From Kitasatospora purpeofusca (GTDB taxonomy: Bacteria; Actinomycetota; Actinomycetes; Streptomycetales; Streptomycetaceae): a stretch of DNA of 64,000 nucleotides. Below are positions 16,722-24,774 of the stretch, piece after piece (within the stretch, counting starts at the first letter, position 1; every line of letters begins with the position of its first letter). A program made the position numbers and the translations under genes. The notes below the pieces were generated by a model. It ran no database searches and had not been told where the DNA came from. It was given only the letters and a program-made list of their open reading frames with translations. Location of the stretch: NCBI RefSeq assembly GCF_000718025.1, contig NZ_JODS01000003.1, positions 1-64,000 on the forward strand, written 5' to 3'.

Positions 16722-17144
16722 TCAGCGGGCGGTGCCGGGCGGGTTGTCGATCGCGTAGCGCCAGCGGCCGTCGGCGCCGCGCCGGGCGACGTCGGTGGCC
16801 GTGCCCTCGTCGCGGAGCGGACCGTCCGGGCCCTCGCCCTCGATCAGGTAGTCCCCGATCAGCAGCGCGAGGTCCCCGGCCACGTAGCACTGCCGGACCT
16901 CGATCCGGATCGGCAGGCCGAAGGCGAGGAAGCGGCCGGTGGCGGCCCGCCGTTCGTCGCCGGTCACCACCTCGCCGGGCGCGTTGACGAAGACGGCGCC
17001 GGGCTCGAAGAGCCGCTCCACGGCCTGCGCGTCACCGGCGTTGAAGGCCGCGGCGAAGACCAGCGGCAGTTGGGCCGGGTCGGTGGGCGGCAGGCCGGCG
17101 TCCGGGCCGGTTCCGGTCGTGGGAGTGGTCATGGCGGGGCTCAT
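16722..17144 (-). CDS. NTF2-like (SnoaL/SgcJ-type) protein
   Basis: A 140-residue NTF2-fold protein. The pattern AAAFNAGDAQAVERLFEPGAVFVN followed by a GEVVTGDERRAATGRFL helix and the closing beta sheet is that of the DUF4440/SgcJ branch. Such proteins are enzymes or binding accessories in many natural-product pathways. PhzA/PhzB share the fold but not this sequence pattern, so I do not call it a phenazine cyclase. Its ATG at 17144 overlaps the stop of the N-acetyltransferase by four bases, and the LuxE-like gene starts 18 bases after its end, placing it firmly in the leftward operon. Confidence 0.8.
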   Translation of the reverse strand: MSPAMTTPTTGTGPDAGLPPTDPAQLPLVFAAAFNAGDAQAVERLFEPGAVFVNAPGEVVTGDERRAATGRFLAFGLPIRIEVRQCYVAGDLALLIGDYLIEGEGPDGPLRDEGTATDVARRGADGRWRYAIDNPPGTAR

Positions 17145-17944
17145 CCCGTCTGGACGGCGGCGGTGACCCCGCCGGACGGCTGGTCGGGCAGCCGGTCGAG
17201 GCTGAACCCGAAGTGGGTCTTGTACGCCTCCAGGACGGCGTCGTCGGTGCCGAACTCCTGGGTGCCGCGCTCTCCGCCGGCCACCGTGGAGAGCTGGTTG
17301 CCCTTGAGGGTGATCCGGCCGTCCTCGGTCCGCAGCGAGCAGAACACGTCCTGCAGGAACGGGGATTCGGGCGCGGTGCGGTACCACCAGAGGGTCGGGC
17401 GGAAGTCCTCGATCCGCACCGGGCGGTCCTCCAGCCGGTACAGCGGCTTGCCGTTGAGGAACACGTCGAAGCCGCCGCCCTCGACGTCGGCCAGCCGGTA
17501 CTCGCCGTCCGGGTCCTGCTGGACCTCGCGCGAGGCCAGCCGCAGCGGGTGCCGGCTGTTGCGGCCGAAGCCGGTGTCGACCAGCCACTGCTCGCCGTCG
17601 ACGGTGACCCGCAGGGCGAGGTGGCACAGGGCCGCGCCGAGGGTGCCGCCGGGGCGGTGGACCCGGCCGGGGAGGATCTCCACCTGGTAGCCGAGGGCGG
17701 TGAGCAGGAACGAGAGGGCCGGGTTGACCTCGTAGCAGCCGCCGCCGCGGCGCTGCCGGACGATCTTGTCGAGGACCTGCTCGTCCATGTGGATGGGCTC
17801 GTCGAGGTGGTAGCCGAGGTTCTCGAACGGCACGGACAGCACTTGCCGTTCCTGGAGGTGGGTGAGCGCGGCGAGGTCGGCCCGCTCGGGCCGTTCGGCG
17901 CCGATCCGGGCGAGGTACGCGTCCACCATGGCGTCGTCCAGCAC
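17141..17944 (-). CDS. Arylamine N-acetyltransferase
   Basis: A 267-residue NAT, which transfers acetyl (or another acyl) from CoA to an aryl amine, hydroxylamine or hydrazine. The triad is complete and in canonical spacing: Cys70 in RRGGGCYEVN, His108 in LCHLALRV and Asp123 in WLVDTGFG. In ansamycin clusters NAT homologues close macrolactams, but no polyketide synthase is present here. A role in protecting or capping the toxic aminophenol-type intermediate, or in acylating the final amine, is likely. It is the first gene of the leftward four-gene unit, with a repetitive region upstream. Confidence 0.92.
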   Translation of the reverse strand: MLDDAMVDAYLARIGAERPERADLAALTHLQERQVLSVPFENLGYHLDEPIHMDEQVLDKIVRQRRGGGCYEVNPALSFLLTALGYQVEILPGRVHRPGGTLGAALCHLALRVTVDGEQWLVDTGFGRNSRHPLRLASREVQQDPDGEYRLADVEGGGFDVFLNGKPLYRLEDRPVRIEDFRPTLWWYRTAPESPFLQDVFCSLRTEDGRITLKGNQLSTVAGGERGTQEFGTDDAVLEAYKTHFGFSLDRLPDQPSGGVTAAVQTG

Positions 17945-17968
17945 GGTGATCTCCTCTTGTCGGGTTCC

Positions 17969-18056
17969 GGTGGTCCGGTGCTGCGGTGGTTCGGTGGTCC
18001 GGTGGTCCGGTGCTGCGGTACTGCGGTGGTCAGGTGTTGCGGTGGTCCGGTGCTGC
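17969..18056. repeat. Imperfect tandem repeats between the NAT and PhzE-like genes
   Basis: Three copies of GGTGGTCCGGTGCTGC start at 17969, 18001 and 18041, with partial copies of GGTGGT-CCGGT between them. The stretch lies in the NAT leader and contains no gene. It may be slippage-expanded spacer or a folded leader. Confidence 0.8.
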
Positions 18057-18121
18057 CGCCGGGTTTTCCGGCTCCGGTAATCCTTTTCCGGATGGAACGG
18101 TTGTGGGACGTGTACAACCCG

Positions 18122-20167
18122 TCAGGGGAATTCGGGAGCCCCGGGCGCTATTCGAACGGAGTCCGGCAATCCGAGCGCGTGAGCGATCAGATCACCGGTG
18201 ATCCGGACTCCGCCGAGGGTGAGCACCGACTCGGCGTGGAACTGCACCGAGGCGAAGCCCGGCCCGCGCAGCGCGTGCACCTCGCCGGTCGCGGCGTCCC
18301 CGGCGACCCGGACCGCGCCGCCGCCGGGCGCCTCGAACTCCGCCGGCCCGCCCGGGCAGGCGTCCCACACCGCGGCGAAGGTGTTGTAGAAGCCGACCCG
18401 CTCGGCGGCACCGAACAGGTCGACCGAGCGCTGCACCCCCTGGTTGGGCACCGCGCGGCGGACCAGCGGCAGCCCCAGCTCGGCGGAGAGCACCTGGTGG
18501 CTCAGGCAGACCGCCAGGAACGGCCGCCGCGCGTCCAGCAACTCCCTTGCCGCCGTGCGCAGATGGGCGATCTTCGGATGGGAGGTGTCGCGCGGGTCGC
18601 CCGGACCGGGCCCGAGCACCACCAGGTCGGCCCCCTCGCGCGAGTACGGCTCGTCGAACCGCCGCACCACGACCTCCGGGCCGAGCGCCCGCAGCTGGTG
18701 GCCGATCATCGCGGTGAAGGTGTCCTCGGCGTCCACCACCAGCACCCGCAGGCCCGCCAGTTCGGGGCGCGGACGGGCCCGTCCGGACACCTCGGCGAGC
18801 CAGAAGCCGGACAGGTCCCGGTTGCGCCCGGCCAGGGCCGCCCGCACCTCGGGGTGCGCGGCGAACCCGCCCCGGCGGCCGTCCACCGGGGTGGACGACC
18901 CGGCCGCCCCGGCCCCGCTCGCGGCGAGCAGCCCGGCCGCCTTGGCGCCGGTCTCGGCCACCTCGGAGCGCGGGTCCGAGTGCCGCACCAGGGTCGCCCC
19001 CACCCCGATCCCCAGCCGGCCGGTGGCCGGGTCGATGTCGGCGGTGCGGATCAGGATCCCGGAGTCCAGGGAGCGCCCGCCGGCCGTGTCCCGGCCGATC
19101 AGCGCGGCCACCCCGCTGTAGTAACCCCGGCCCCCGGGCTCGTACTTGGCGATCACCCGGGCGGCGGACTCCAGCGGGCTGCCGGTGACGGTGGGCGCGA
19201 ACAGGGTCTCGCGCAGCACCTCGCGCGGGTCCCGGGTGGTCCGGCCCTCGATGAAGTACTCGGTGTGCGCGAGCCGGGCCATCTCCTTGAGGTACGGGCC
19301 GACCACCCGGCCGCCGCCCGGGCAGATCCGGGCCATCATCTTGAGTTCCTCGTCGAGCACCATGCAGAGCTCGTCGGTCTCCTTGCGGTCCGCCAGGAAC
19401 TCCAGCAGCCCGTCCAGCTCCGGCCCCTGCTCCGGGTAGCGGTAGGTGCCGCTGATCGGGTTCATCACCGCCCGCCCGCCGTGCACGCTGATGTGCCGCT
19501 CGGGCGTGGCGCCGACCAGGGTCCGCTCCCCGGTGTGCACCAGGAAGGTCCAGTAGGCGCCGGTCTCCCGCTGGAGCAGCCGGCGGAACAGGGTGAGCGC
19601 GGCGGCGGTGGTGTCCCCGCCGACGGCGGCGACGAAGGAGCGTTTGAGCACGAAGTTGGCGCCGGTGCCCTCCCCGATCTCCTCGGCGAGCACCCGGCGC
19701 ACGGTCTGCGCGTACTCCTCGTCGCCGATGTCGAAGGCGCCGCCGGTCAGGTCGACCGGGCCGTCGGGGAGGCGGTCGAGCAGCTCGGCGAGCGGCAGCT
19801 CGGACTGCTCGGTGACGGTCAGCGCGAGCAGCGGGGTGCCGTCGTCCGGCGCCTCGAAGCCGCGCTCGGCGATCTGCCGGTAGGGGACCAGGACGAGCAG
19901 CTCGTGCCGCTCGCCGCCGGGCCGTTCGCCACCGGAGGGCGGGGCCGCCGCCGGCAGGTCGGCCAGTGGCAGATCGGCCAGCGTGGCAGGCGCCGACACC
20001 TCGCCGAGCAGCAGCTCGACGACCCCCGGGCCGGTGGCCTCGGGCCGGTGCAGCAGCGCGAACGCGGGCGGCCGGGCGGCCAGCACCCGGCCCAGCGGGT
20101 CCAGCGGGTCCAGCGGGTCCAGCGGGTCCAGCGGGGAAGGGGTCGCGTCACGCACCGAGCCCGGCAC
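18122..20167 (-). CDS. PhzE-type aminodeoxyisochorismate (ADIC)/anthranilate synthase, fused TrpE-TrpG
   Basis: A 681-residue fusion. The N-terminal two thirds is the chorismate-binding domain (core PISGTYRYPEQG, GGGRVVGPY and VTGSPLESAARVI), and the C-terminal third a class I glutamine amidotransferase with nucleophile Cys554 in AVCLSHQVL and His/Glu in VQFHAES at about 641. It would aminate chorismate using glutamine ammonia. PhzE and SgcD-type fusions of this order stop at ADIC; anthranilate synthase activity is the alternative. GTG 20167 or GTG 20155 starts it, both overlapping the end of the SDR gene. The N-terminus has an LDP repeat from nine-base DNA units. Confidence 0.88.
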   Translation of the reverse strand: MPGSVRDATPSPLDPLDPLDPLDPLGRVLAARPPAFALLHRPEATGPGVVELLLGEVSAPATLADLPLADLPAAAPPSGGERPGGERHELLVLVPYRQIAERGFEAPDDGTPLLALTVTEQSELPLAELLDRLPDGPVDLTGGAFDIGDEEYAQTVRRVLAEEIGEGTGANFVLKRSFVAAVGGDTTAAALTLFRRLLQRETGAYWTFLVHTGERTLVGATPERHISVHGGRAVMNPISGTYRYPEQGPELDGLLEFLADRKETDELCMVLDEELKMMARICPGGGRVVGPYLKEMARLAHTEYFIEGRTTRDPREVLRETLFAPTVTGSPLESAARVIAKYEPGGRGYYSGVAALIGRDTAGGRSLDSGILIRTADIDPATGRLGIGVGATLVRHSDPRSEVAETGAKAAGLLAASGAGAAGSSTPVDGRRGGFAAHPEVRAALAGRNRDLSGFWLAEVSGRARPRPELAGLRVLVVDAEDTFTAMIGHQLRALGPEVVVRRFDEPYSREGADLVVLGPGPGDPRDTSHPKIAHLRTAARELLDARRPFLAVCLSHQVLSAELGLPLVRRAVPNQGVQRSVDLFGAAERVGFYNTFAAVWDACPGGPAEFEAPGGGAVRVAGDAATGEVHALRGPGFASVQFHAESVLTLGGVRITGDLIAHALGLPDSVRIAPGAPEFP
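20092..20136. repeat. Nine-base microrepeat inside the PhzE-like gene
   Basis: Five consecutive copies of CCAGCGGGT (the last ending G) encode repeated Leu-Asp-Pro at about residues 13-25 of the PhzE-like protein. Copy number is likely to vary between strains. Confidence 0.9.
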
Positions 20168-20921
20168 CCCCGTCCACCGTGAGGTCGTGCAGGGTGATGT
20201 GACCCGCCTCGTCGGACAGCAGGAAGGCGACGGCGTACGCGACGTCCTCGGGCCGGGCCAGCTTGCCGAGCGGGATGCCGACCTTGAAGGCGGAGGGCAC
20301 CCCGGCGACGGTGGCGGCCCGGCCGTCGACGCCGTCGGCCCACATCCCGCTGAGCATCGGGGTGTCGGTGGAGCCGGGCGCGACCACGTTGCAGCGGATC
20401 CCGTAGCGGGCGACCTCCAGGCCGAGGCTCTTGGTGAAGTGGGTGGCCGCCGCCTTGGAGGCCGCGTAGGCGGCCATCTCGGCGCGTGGGGTGAGGCCCG
20501 CGTTGGAGGCGACCGTCACGATCGCGCCCCGCCGGCGCGGGATCATCCGGTGGACCACCGCCCGGGAGACCCGGAAGACGCCCTCCGCGTTGATCGCGAA
20601 GGTGGTCCGCCAGTCCTCGTCGGTGAGGTCGCGGACCTCGCCGAGCCGCAGCACACCGGCGTTGTTGACCAGGTGGTCGATCGGGCCGAGCTCCCGCTCG
20701 GCGGTGTCGACGGCGGCCTCGACCGAGGCGCTGTCGGTGACGTCGGCGGGGACGGCCGCGACCGTGAGGCCCTCGGCGGCCAGCTTGCCGGTGAGTTCGG
20801 CGAGGCGGTCGGCGTCCCGGTCCACGGCCGCGACCAGCGCGCCGCGAACGGCCAGCAGCCGGACCACGGCGGCGCCGATGCCGCCCGCCGCGCCGGTGAC
20901 CAGTGTCACCTTGTTTCTCAT
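20148..20921 (-). CDS. EntA/DhbA-like 2,3-dihydro-2,3-dihydroxybenzoate (or dihydro-hydroxyanthranilate) dehydrogenase
   Basis: A 257-residue classical short-chain dehydrogenase. The NAD-binding TGAAGGIG is at 9-16, NNAG near 90, and the catalytic Tyr-Lys pair in YAASKAA near 152-156. The C-terminus FKVGIPLGKLARPEDVAYAV with SHITLHDL-like and VDGGAGLGA endings strongly resembles EntA/DhbA, which aromatise 2,3-dihydro-2,3-dihydroxybenzoate. Beside a PhzE-like gene, the natural substrate would be 2,3-dihydro-3-hydroxyanthranilate, giving 3-hydroxyanthranilate. ATG 20921 has GGGAGG upstream. It is followed by the overlapping PhzE-like gene. Confidence 0.9.
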   Translation of the reverse strand: MRNKVTLVTGAAGGIGAAVVRLLAVRGALVAAVDRDADRLAELTGKLAAEGLTVAAVPADVTDSASVEAAVDTAERELGPIDHLVNNAGVLRLGEVRDLTDEDWRTTFAINAEGVFRVSRAVVHRMIPRRRGAIVTVASNAGLTPRAEMAAYAASKAAATHFTKSLGLEVARYGIRCNVVAPGSTDTPMLSGMWADGVDGRAATVAGVPSAFKVGIPLGKLARPEDVAYAVAFLLSDEAGHITLHDLTVDGGAGLGA

Positions 20922-21088
20922 GTGCGGACCTCCCTGGGGGACGCGGACCAACAGCTCGGGCCGCGGGTGGGTTGGGGGTGGTGCACGGGTCGGAACGGGA
21001 TGGTGCGAGCGGTGCAGGGAGTACGGGACGTGCAGGCGGTGCAGGGCATGAGGGGCGTACGCGGCCCGGGCGGCCGCGCGCCCGGCGC

Positions 21089-22264
21089 TCAGGCGCGCCA
21101 GGCGGACACCACCGCGAGCGCCTGGCCCGGGTTGAGCCGCGGGTCGCACAGGCTCGTGTACTTGTCGCCGACCCGGGCCAGCCCGGCCGCGTCGTCGGCG
21201 CACTCGGTCACGTCGTCGGGGGTGGTCTCCAGGTGCAGGCCCCCGGCGGCGGCACCCTCCGCCCGGACCGCCCGCTGGAACGCCTCGACCTCCCGGACCA
21301 GGTCCGGCACCAGCCGGGTCTTGAGCCCGTCCGGCCCGGCGACGGTGTTGCCGTGCATCGGGTCGCACAGCCAGACCACCGGGTGGCCGGCCGCGTGCAC
21401 CACCCTGACCAGGCCCGGGAGGACCTCGGCGACGCGGTCGGCGCCGAGCCGGGCGATCAGGGTGAGCCGGCCGGGTTCCCGGCCGGGGTCGAGCAGGGCG
21501 CACAGCCGCAGCAGCTCCGCCGGGGTGGTGGTCGGACCGACCTTGCAGCCGACCGGGTTGACCACCGAGGCCAGCAGGGCGACGTGCGCGCCGTCCGGGT
21601 CCCGGGTCCGCTCGCCGATCCACGGGAAGTGCGTGGAGGCCAGCAGCGGGCGGCCCCGCGCGTCCCGGCGCAGCAGCGGCAGCTCGTAGTCCAGCAGCAG
21701 TGCCTCGTGGCTGGCCCACACCGGCGGACAGGCGACGGACGGGTCGCCCGGGGCGAGCCGGGACAGGTGGTCCAGCACCCGGCGGGACGCCTCGTAGCCC
21801 ACCGCCAGCCGGCGCGGATCGGGGGTGCGGCGGACCGGGTCGGGTTCCGGGCCGTTGACCAGGTGCCCCCGGTAGACCGGGAGTTCGACGCCGTCGCAGA
21901 GCTCGGTGGGGCTGGAGCGGGGCTTGGCGAACTGGCCCGCGATCCGGCCGATCCGGAGCACCGGGCGGTGGGTGGTGAGCTTCAGCCGCCCGGCCAGCAG
22001 GTCCAGCAGCGCGGCCTTGCGGGCGGTGTCGCCGGCGGTGCACTCCTGCGGGTCCTCGGCGCAGTCGCCGGCCTGGAGGACATGCGCCTCCCCCCGCGCG
22101 ACCCGGCCGAGCAGGGCCCGCAGCCGGTGCACGTCGGCGGCCGCGACCAGCGCCGGACGGTCGGCCAACTCCTTCTTCGCGGCGGCGAGTTCGTACGGAT
22201 CGGGCCAGTCCGGCTGCTGCCCGGCGGGGCGGTCGGCGAGCTGTCCCAGGAGCAGGTGGTCCAC
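21089..22264 (-). CDS. Class II DAHP synthase, PhzC type
   Basis: A 391-residue type II 3-deoxy-D-arabino-heptulosonate 7-phosphate synthase, the entry enzyme of the shikimate pathway (PEP plus erythrose 4-phosphate). Visible hallmarks are QAGDCAEDPQE, RIAGQFAKPRSSPTE, NPVGCKVGPTTTP and WLCDPMHGNT. It is shorter than typical housekeeping class II enzymes (about 450-460 residues) and lacks much of the N-terminal regulatory extension, like secondary-metabolic PhzC forms, so it is probably insensitive to aromatic amino acids. It starts at GTG 22264 after GGGAGGGAG. Its place next to PhzE- and EntA-like genes marks precursor supply. Confidence 0.93.
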   Translation of the reverse strand: MDHLLLGQLADRPAGQQPDWPDPYELAAAKKELADRPALVAAADVHRLRALLGRVARGEAHVLQAGDCAEDPQECTAGDTARKAALLDLLAGRLKLTTHRPVLRIGRIAGQFAKPRSSPTELCDGVELPVYRGHLVNGPEPDPVRRTPDPRRLAVGYEASRRVLDHLSRLAPGDPSVACPPVWASHEALLLDYELPLLRRDARGRPLLASTHFPWIGERTRDPDGAHVALLASVVNPVGCKVGPTTTPAELLRLCALLDPGREPGRLTLIARLGADRVAEVLPGLVRVVHAAGHPVVWLCDPMHGNTVAGPDGLKTRLVPDLVREVEAFQRAVRAEGAAAGGLHLETTPDDVTECADDAAGLARVGDKYTSLCDPRLNPGQALAVVSAWRA

Positions 22265-22294
22265 TGACGTCTCCCTCCCGGACCGGCGGGGCCC

Positions 22295-22912
22295 CTACTG
22301 GTCGGCGAGGCCGCCGAGCAGTCCGGCCACCCGGACCACCCGGCGGGCCTGGAACTCCACGGCGGCGATGTTCTCCTCGTGCACCTGGCCCGGCACGTTC
22401 CGGGACACCGCGCTGGCCCCGTACGGATTGCCGTTCTGCGGGCGGAACAGCACCGGGTCGGTGGAGCCGGTGGCCAGGATCAGCGAACCCCAGTGGCAGA
22501 AGGCGTTGTGCAGCGCGAGGATCGCCGTCTCGTGGCCGCCGTGCGGCGCGGAACCCGAGGTGAACGCGGACACCGCCTTGTCTGCCAGCCCGCCCGGGAT
22601 CGACAGCGGCGCCGTCGCGTCGACGAACCGCAGCACCGGCGCGGCCGGCAGGCCGAACCGCACCGGGGTGCCGATCAGGATGCCGTCCGCCCAGGCCAGG
22701 TCGTCGATCGTGGCCACCGGGACGTCCGCGGTGCGGTCCCGCAGCTCCCGCGCGGCCTCCTCGGTGCCCGGTACATAGGTGTCGTCCGGCAGGTCGGCGA
22801 TCCGGCGCAGCCGCACCTCGGCGCCCGCCTTCCCGGCGGCGTCGGCCGCCGCCCCGGCCAGCCTGGCGACATTTCCGGTGGAGGACCAATAGATGACGGC
22901 AATGGTGGTCAC
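22295..22912 (-). CDS. Flavodoxin-like NAD(P)H:quinone oxidoreductase (WrbA/FMN-reductase family)
   Basis: A 205-residue flavodoxin-fold enzyme binding FMN. The phosphate loop YWSSTGNVARLAG is at about 8-20, the isoalloxazine-contact ADGILIGTPVRFG in the middle and FTSGSAPHGGHET later, as in WrbA. WrbA proteins reduce quinones by two electrons. A related fold is used by SgcG to oxidise ADIC in the enediyne C-1027 pathway, but this protein has one cysteine and no iron-sulphur ligands, so that role is only a possibility. GTG 22912 follows GAGGAG at good spacing. It heads the leftward precursor operon, divergent from the transaldolase. Confidence 0.85.
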   Translation of the reverse strand: MTTIAVIYWSSTGNVARLAGAAADAAGKAGAEVRLRRIADLPDDTYVPGTEEAARELRDRTADVPVATIDDLAWADGILIGTPVRFGLPAAPVLRFVDATAPLSIPGGLADKAVSAFTSGSAPHGGHETAILALHNAFCHWGSLILATGSTDPVLFRPQNGNPYGASAVSRNVPGQVHEENIAAVEFQARRVVRVAGLLGGLADQ

Positions 22913-23216
22913 AGCGGTGAACTCCTCGGTGACGTGGGCGCGTTCCACTGATCGTTGACCGTGGACGGCCGACCGGCCAACGGAGTTCCCGGCACTACGT
23001 CAGGTGGGGCCGCACTCCATCAAATACTCGGCGGCCAGTTCTCCGGGCACCCCGCAATGACCATGCCCGGCATTGACCCCCGCCCGGCCGGGCATTGACC
23101 CGGAGCCGACCTGACATTGACCGGGGCACTCACTTTTCCGGGCACGAATTGCTGCCTATCCTCGGCCACGGCACCGTTTTCGGTCCGTCACAGAGCCGAG
23201 GAGCAGTGATCCCGCA
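22913..23216. other. Divergent control region of the precursor genes
   Basis: No gene. It separates the leftward flavodoxin/DAHP synthase operon from the rightward transaldolase gene and must hold promoters for both. The only clear structure is the series of direct repeats at 23056-23124, described separately. Confidence 0.7.
23056..23124. promoter_or_regulatory. Helically phased direct repeats GCATTGACC
   Basis: Copies begin at 23056 (GCAATGACC), 23072 (GCATTGACC), 23094 (GCATTGACC) and 23116 (ACATTGACC). The last three are exactly 22 bases apart, two DNA turns. This looks like an activator-binding array of the direct-repeat kind, 93 bases before the transaldolase start. Each copy also contains TTGACC, a possible -35 box. 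Confidence 0.6.
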
Positions 23217-24380
23217 GTGAAGAAACCGCCGGCCGCCGACCCCAGAACCGGAGACCTGCGGCCGCTGATCGCCGAGGGTGTCTCGCCCTGGCTGGACGGG
23301 ATCAACCGCGGCCTGGTCACCTCGGGCCTGCTCGGCCGGCTGATCGACCGCACCGGTCTGCGCGGCGCCACCACCAATCCCGCCCTGCTGACCGGACCGA
23401 TGCGCCACGACCCCGTCTACGCCGAGCAGTTGGCCCGGCTGGCGGAGCACCACGTCTCCCCGGAGGGCTCGGTCTGGGCCGCCACCGTGCACGACCTGCG
23501 GCTGGTCTGCGAGGAGTTCCTCGGCGTGCACCGCGCCACCCACGGCCACGACGGCCTGGTCTCGGCCGACCTGGACCCCCGGCTGGCGCACGACGCCGCC
23601 GCGACCGTCGCCGAGGCCGTCGAACTGGCCCGCGCGGTGGACCGGCCCAACCTGCTGGTCAAGATCCCGGCCACCGCCGCCGGCCTCACCGCGATCCGCG
23701 ACTGCGTCGGCCGCGGACTCGGCGTGCACGCCACCGGGCTGTACTCGGTACGGCGCTACGGGCAGGTGGTGGACGCCTACTTCGACGGCCTGGAGCAGGC
23801 GCTCGCGGCCGGCCTCCCACTGGCCGCGATCGCCTCGGTGGCCTCGCTCCCGGTCGGCCGGGTGGACCGGGAGATCGACCGGCGGCTCGCCGCGACCGCC
23901 GGCCCGGACGCCGCCGCGCTGCGCGGCCTCACCGCCCAGGCGGCGGCCCGGCTGATGTACCGGGCCTACGAGGAGCGGCTCGGCGACGGCCGCTGGCGCA
24001 CCCTGCGCGCCTCCGGGGCCCGCCCGCAGCGGCTGCTGTGGACCGACTCGGCGCTGGGCGGGGCCGCCGCCCAGGCCCGGTACGTGGCCGGGCTGGTCTC
24101 CTGGGGCACCGCGCACGCGATGACCAGGCCGGTACTGGACGAGGCGGTCCGCAAGCTCCGGCTGGAGGGCGACACCCTGCTCGGCCAGTACGAGGCGGCC
24201 CGGGCGGTGCTGGACCGGTTGGGCCGGCTCGGCATCGACTACGGCGCGGTCGCCCGGCGGCTGGAGGAGCAGAGCGTCCCGCTGCTGGTCGACCACTGGC
24301 TGCGCCTGCACGCCGCCGTCGAGGGGCGCCCGGCCGCCCGGCCCGGCGATCAGGAACCGGCCCGACTCCCCCTCCGCTGA
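23217..24380 (+). CDS. Transaldolase, pathway-specific paralogue
   Basis: A 387-residue transaldolase of the long bacterial (TalB/Tal type 2) form, interconverting sedoheptulose 7-phosphate and erythrose 4-phosphate. The GATTNPALLTG motif with the catalytic Asp/Asn region is near residue 44, and the Schiff-base Lys is in NLLVKIPATAAG near 149. GTG 23217 follows a GAGGAG. Its presence in the cluster fits a need for erythrose 4-phosphate to feed DAHP synthase. It stands alone on the + strand, under the direct-repeat region. Confidence 0.92.
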   Translation: MKKPPAADPRTGDLRPLIAEGVSPWLDGINRGLVTSGLLGRLIDRTGLRGATTNPALLTGPMRHDPVYAEQLARLAEHHVSPEGSVWAATVHDLRLVCEEFLGVHRATHGHDGLVSADLDPRLAHDAAATVAEAVELARAVDRPNLLVKIPATAAGLTAIRDCVGRGLGVHATGLYSVRRYGQVVDAYFDGLEQALAAGLPLAAIASVASLPVGRVDREIDRRLAATAGPDAAALRGLTAQAAARLMYRAYEERLGDGRWRTLRASGARPQRLLWTDSALGGAAAQARYVAGLVSWGTAHAMTRPVLDEAVRKLRLEGDTLLGQYEAARAVLDRLGRLGIDYGAVARRLEEQSVPLLVDHWLRLHAAVEGRPAARPGDQEPARLPLR

Positions 24381-24463
24381 ACCCGACTTCCGTTCTGTCG
24401 AATCATCCTGATGATCCGTCACTGGCGCACCAAGGGCCCCGCCCGGACGGCCCGGACCTGTTC

Positions 24464-24493
24464 TTGACGGGAACAACCGCCCCCGCATACCTT
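24464..24493 (+). promoter_or_regulatory. Probable sigma-HrdB-type promoter of the regulator gene
   Basis: TTGACG at 24464-24469 and TACCTT at 24488-24493 are separated by 18 bases and fit the streptomycete vegetative consensus. It lies 280 bases before the PucR-type regulator. Confidence 0.5.
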
Positions 24494-24608
24494 CCGGATT
24501 GCAGGCCGTCACGCACTCCTTCCGTTCACGGGGTCCGGGCGCGTCTCGTGGATCCAGCCCGGACGAGGCCGCGGCGTCGGGGTGCGTGCACCGCAAGGCG
24601 GAGGTAGC

Positions 24609-24721
24609 GGCACCTCCCGGCCACCGGGCTGGGGGCGGAGCCGCTGCGATGGGGGCACCTCCCGGCCGCAGGGCCGGGGCGCGCGTGCCCTGGGGGTACC
24701 TCCCGGCCGACGGCCGGGGGA
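24609..24721. repeat. Three copies of the streptomycete CACCTCCCGGCC hairpin repeat
   Basis: Related units beginning CACCTCCCGGCC at 24611 and 24656 and TACCTCCCGGCC at 24697 each fold back on a GGCCGGGGG-type half. Such GGGGGCACCTCCC...GGGGGAG elements recur in streptomycete intergenic regions; their function is unknown. Confidence 0.75.
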
Positions 24722-24774
24722 GCGTCGCGGACCAGGGCCGATCCACACGACACGCCCCAGGGGGAGGGAAGGTC

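Larger units (their letters stand above)
24381..24774. other. Leader of the PucR-type regulator, with promoter and repeats
   Basis: No gene. It contains an inverted repeat ATCATC-CT-GATGAT (24402-24415), a probable promoter (24464-24493), and three hairpin repeats (24609-24721). The long leader before the regulator is unusual. Confidence 0.7.

Noticed and set aside
15592..16890. Longer LuxE-like frame starting upstream of 16704
   Set aside because: The extra 62 residues are Arg/Gly-rich and lie over the NTF2-like gene; a good ribosome site precedes GTG 16704.
16722..17144. NTF2-like gene as PhzA/PhzB
   Set aside because: The fold is the same, but the sequence follows the DUF4440/SgcJ pattern and the rest of a phenazine pathway is absent.
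6952..24380. Classical phenazine cluster
   Set aside because: PhzE- and PhzC-like genes are present, but PhzD, PhzF, PhzG and a true PhzA/B are missing, and the nitrite-type enzymes do not belong to such clusters.
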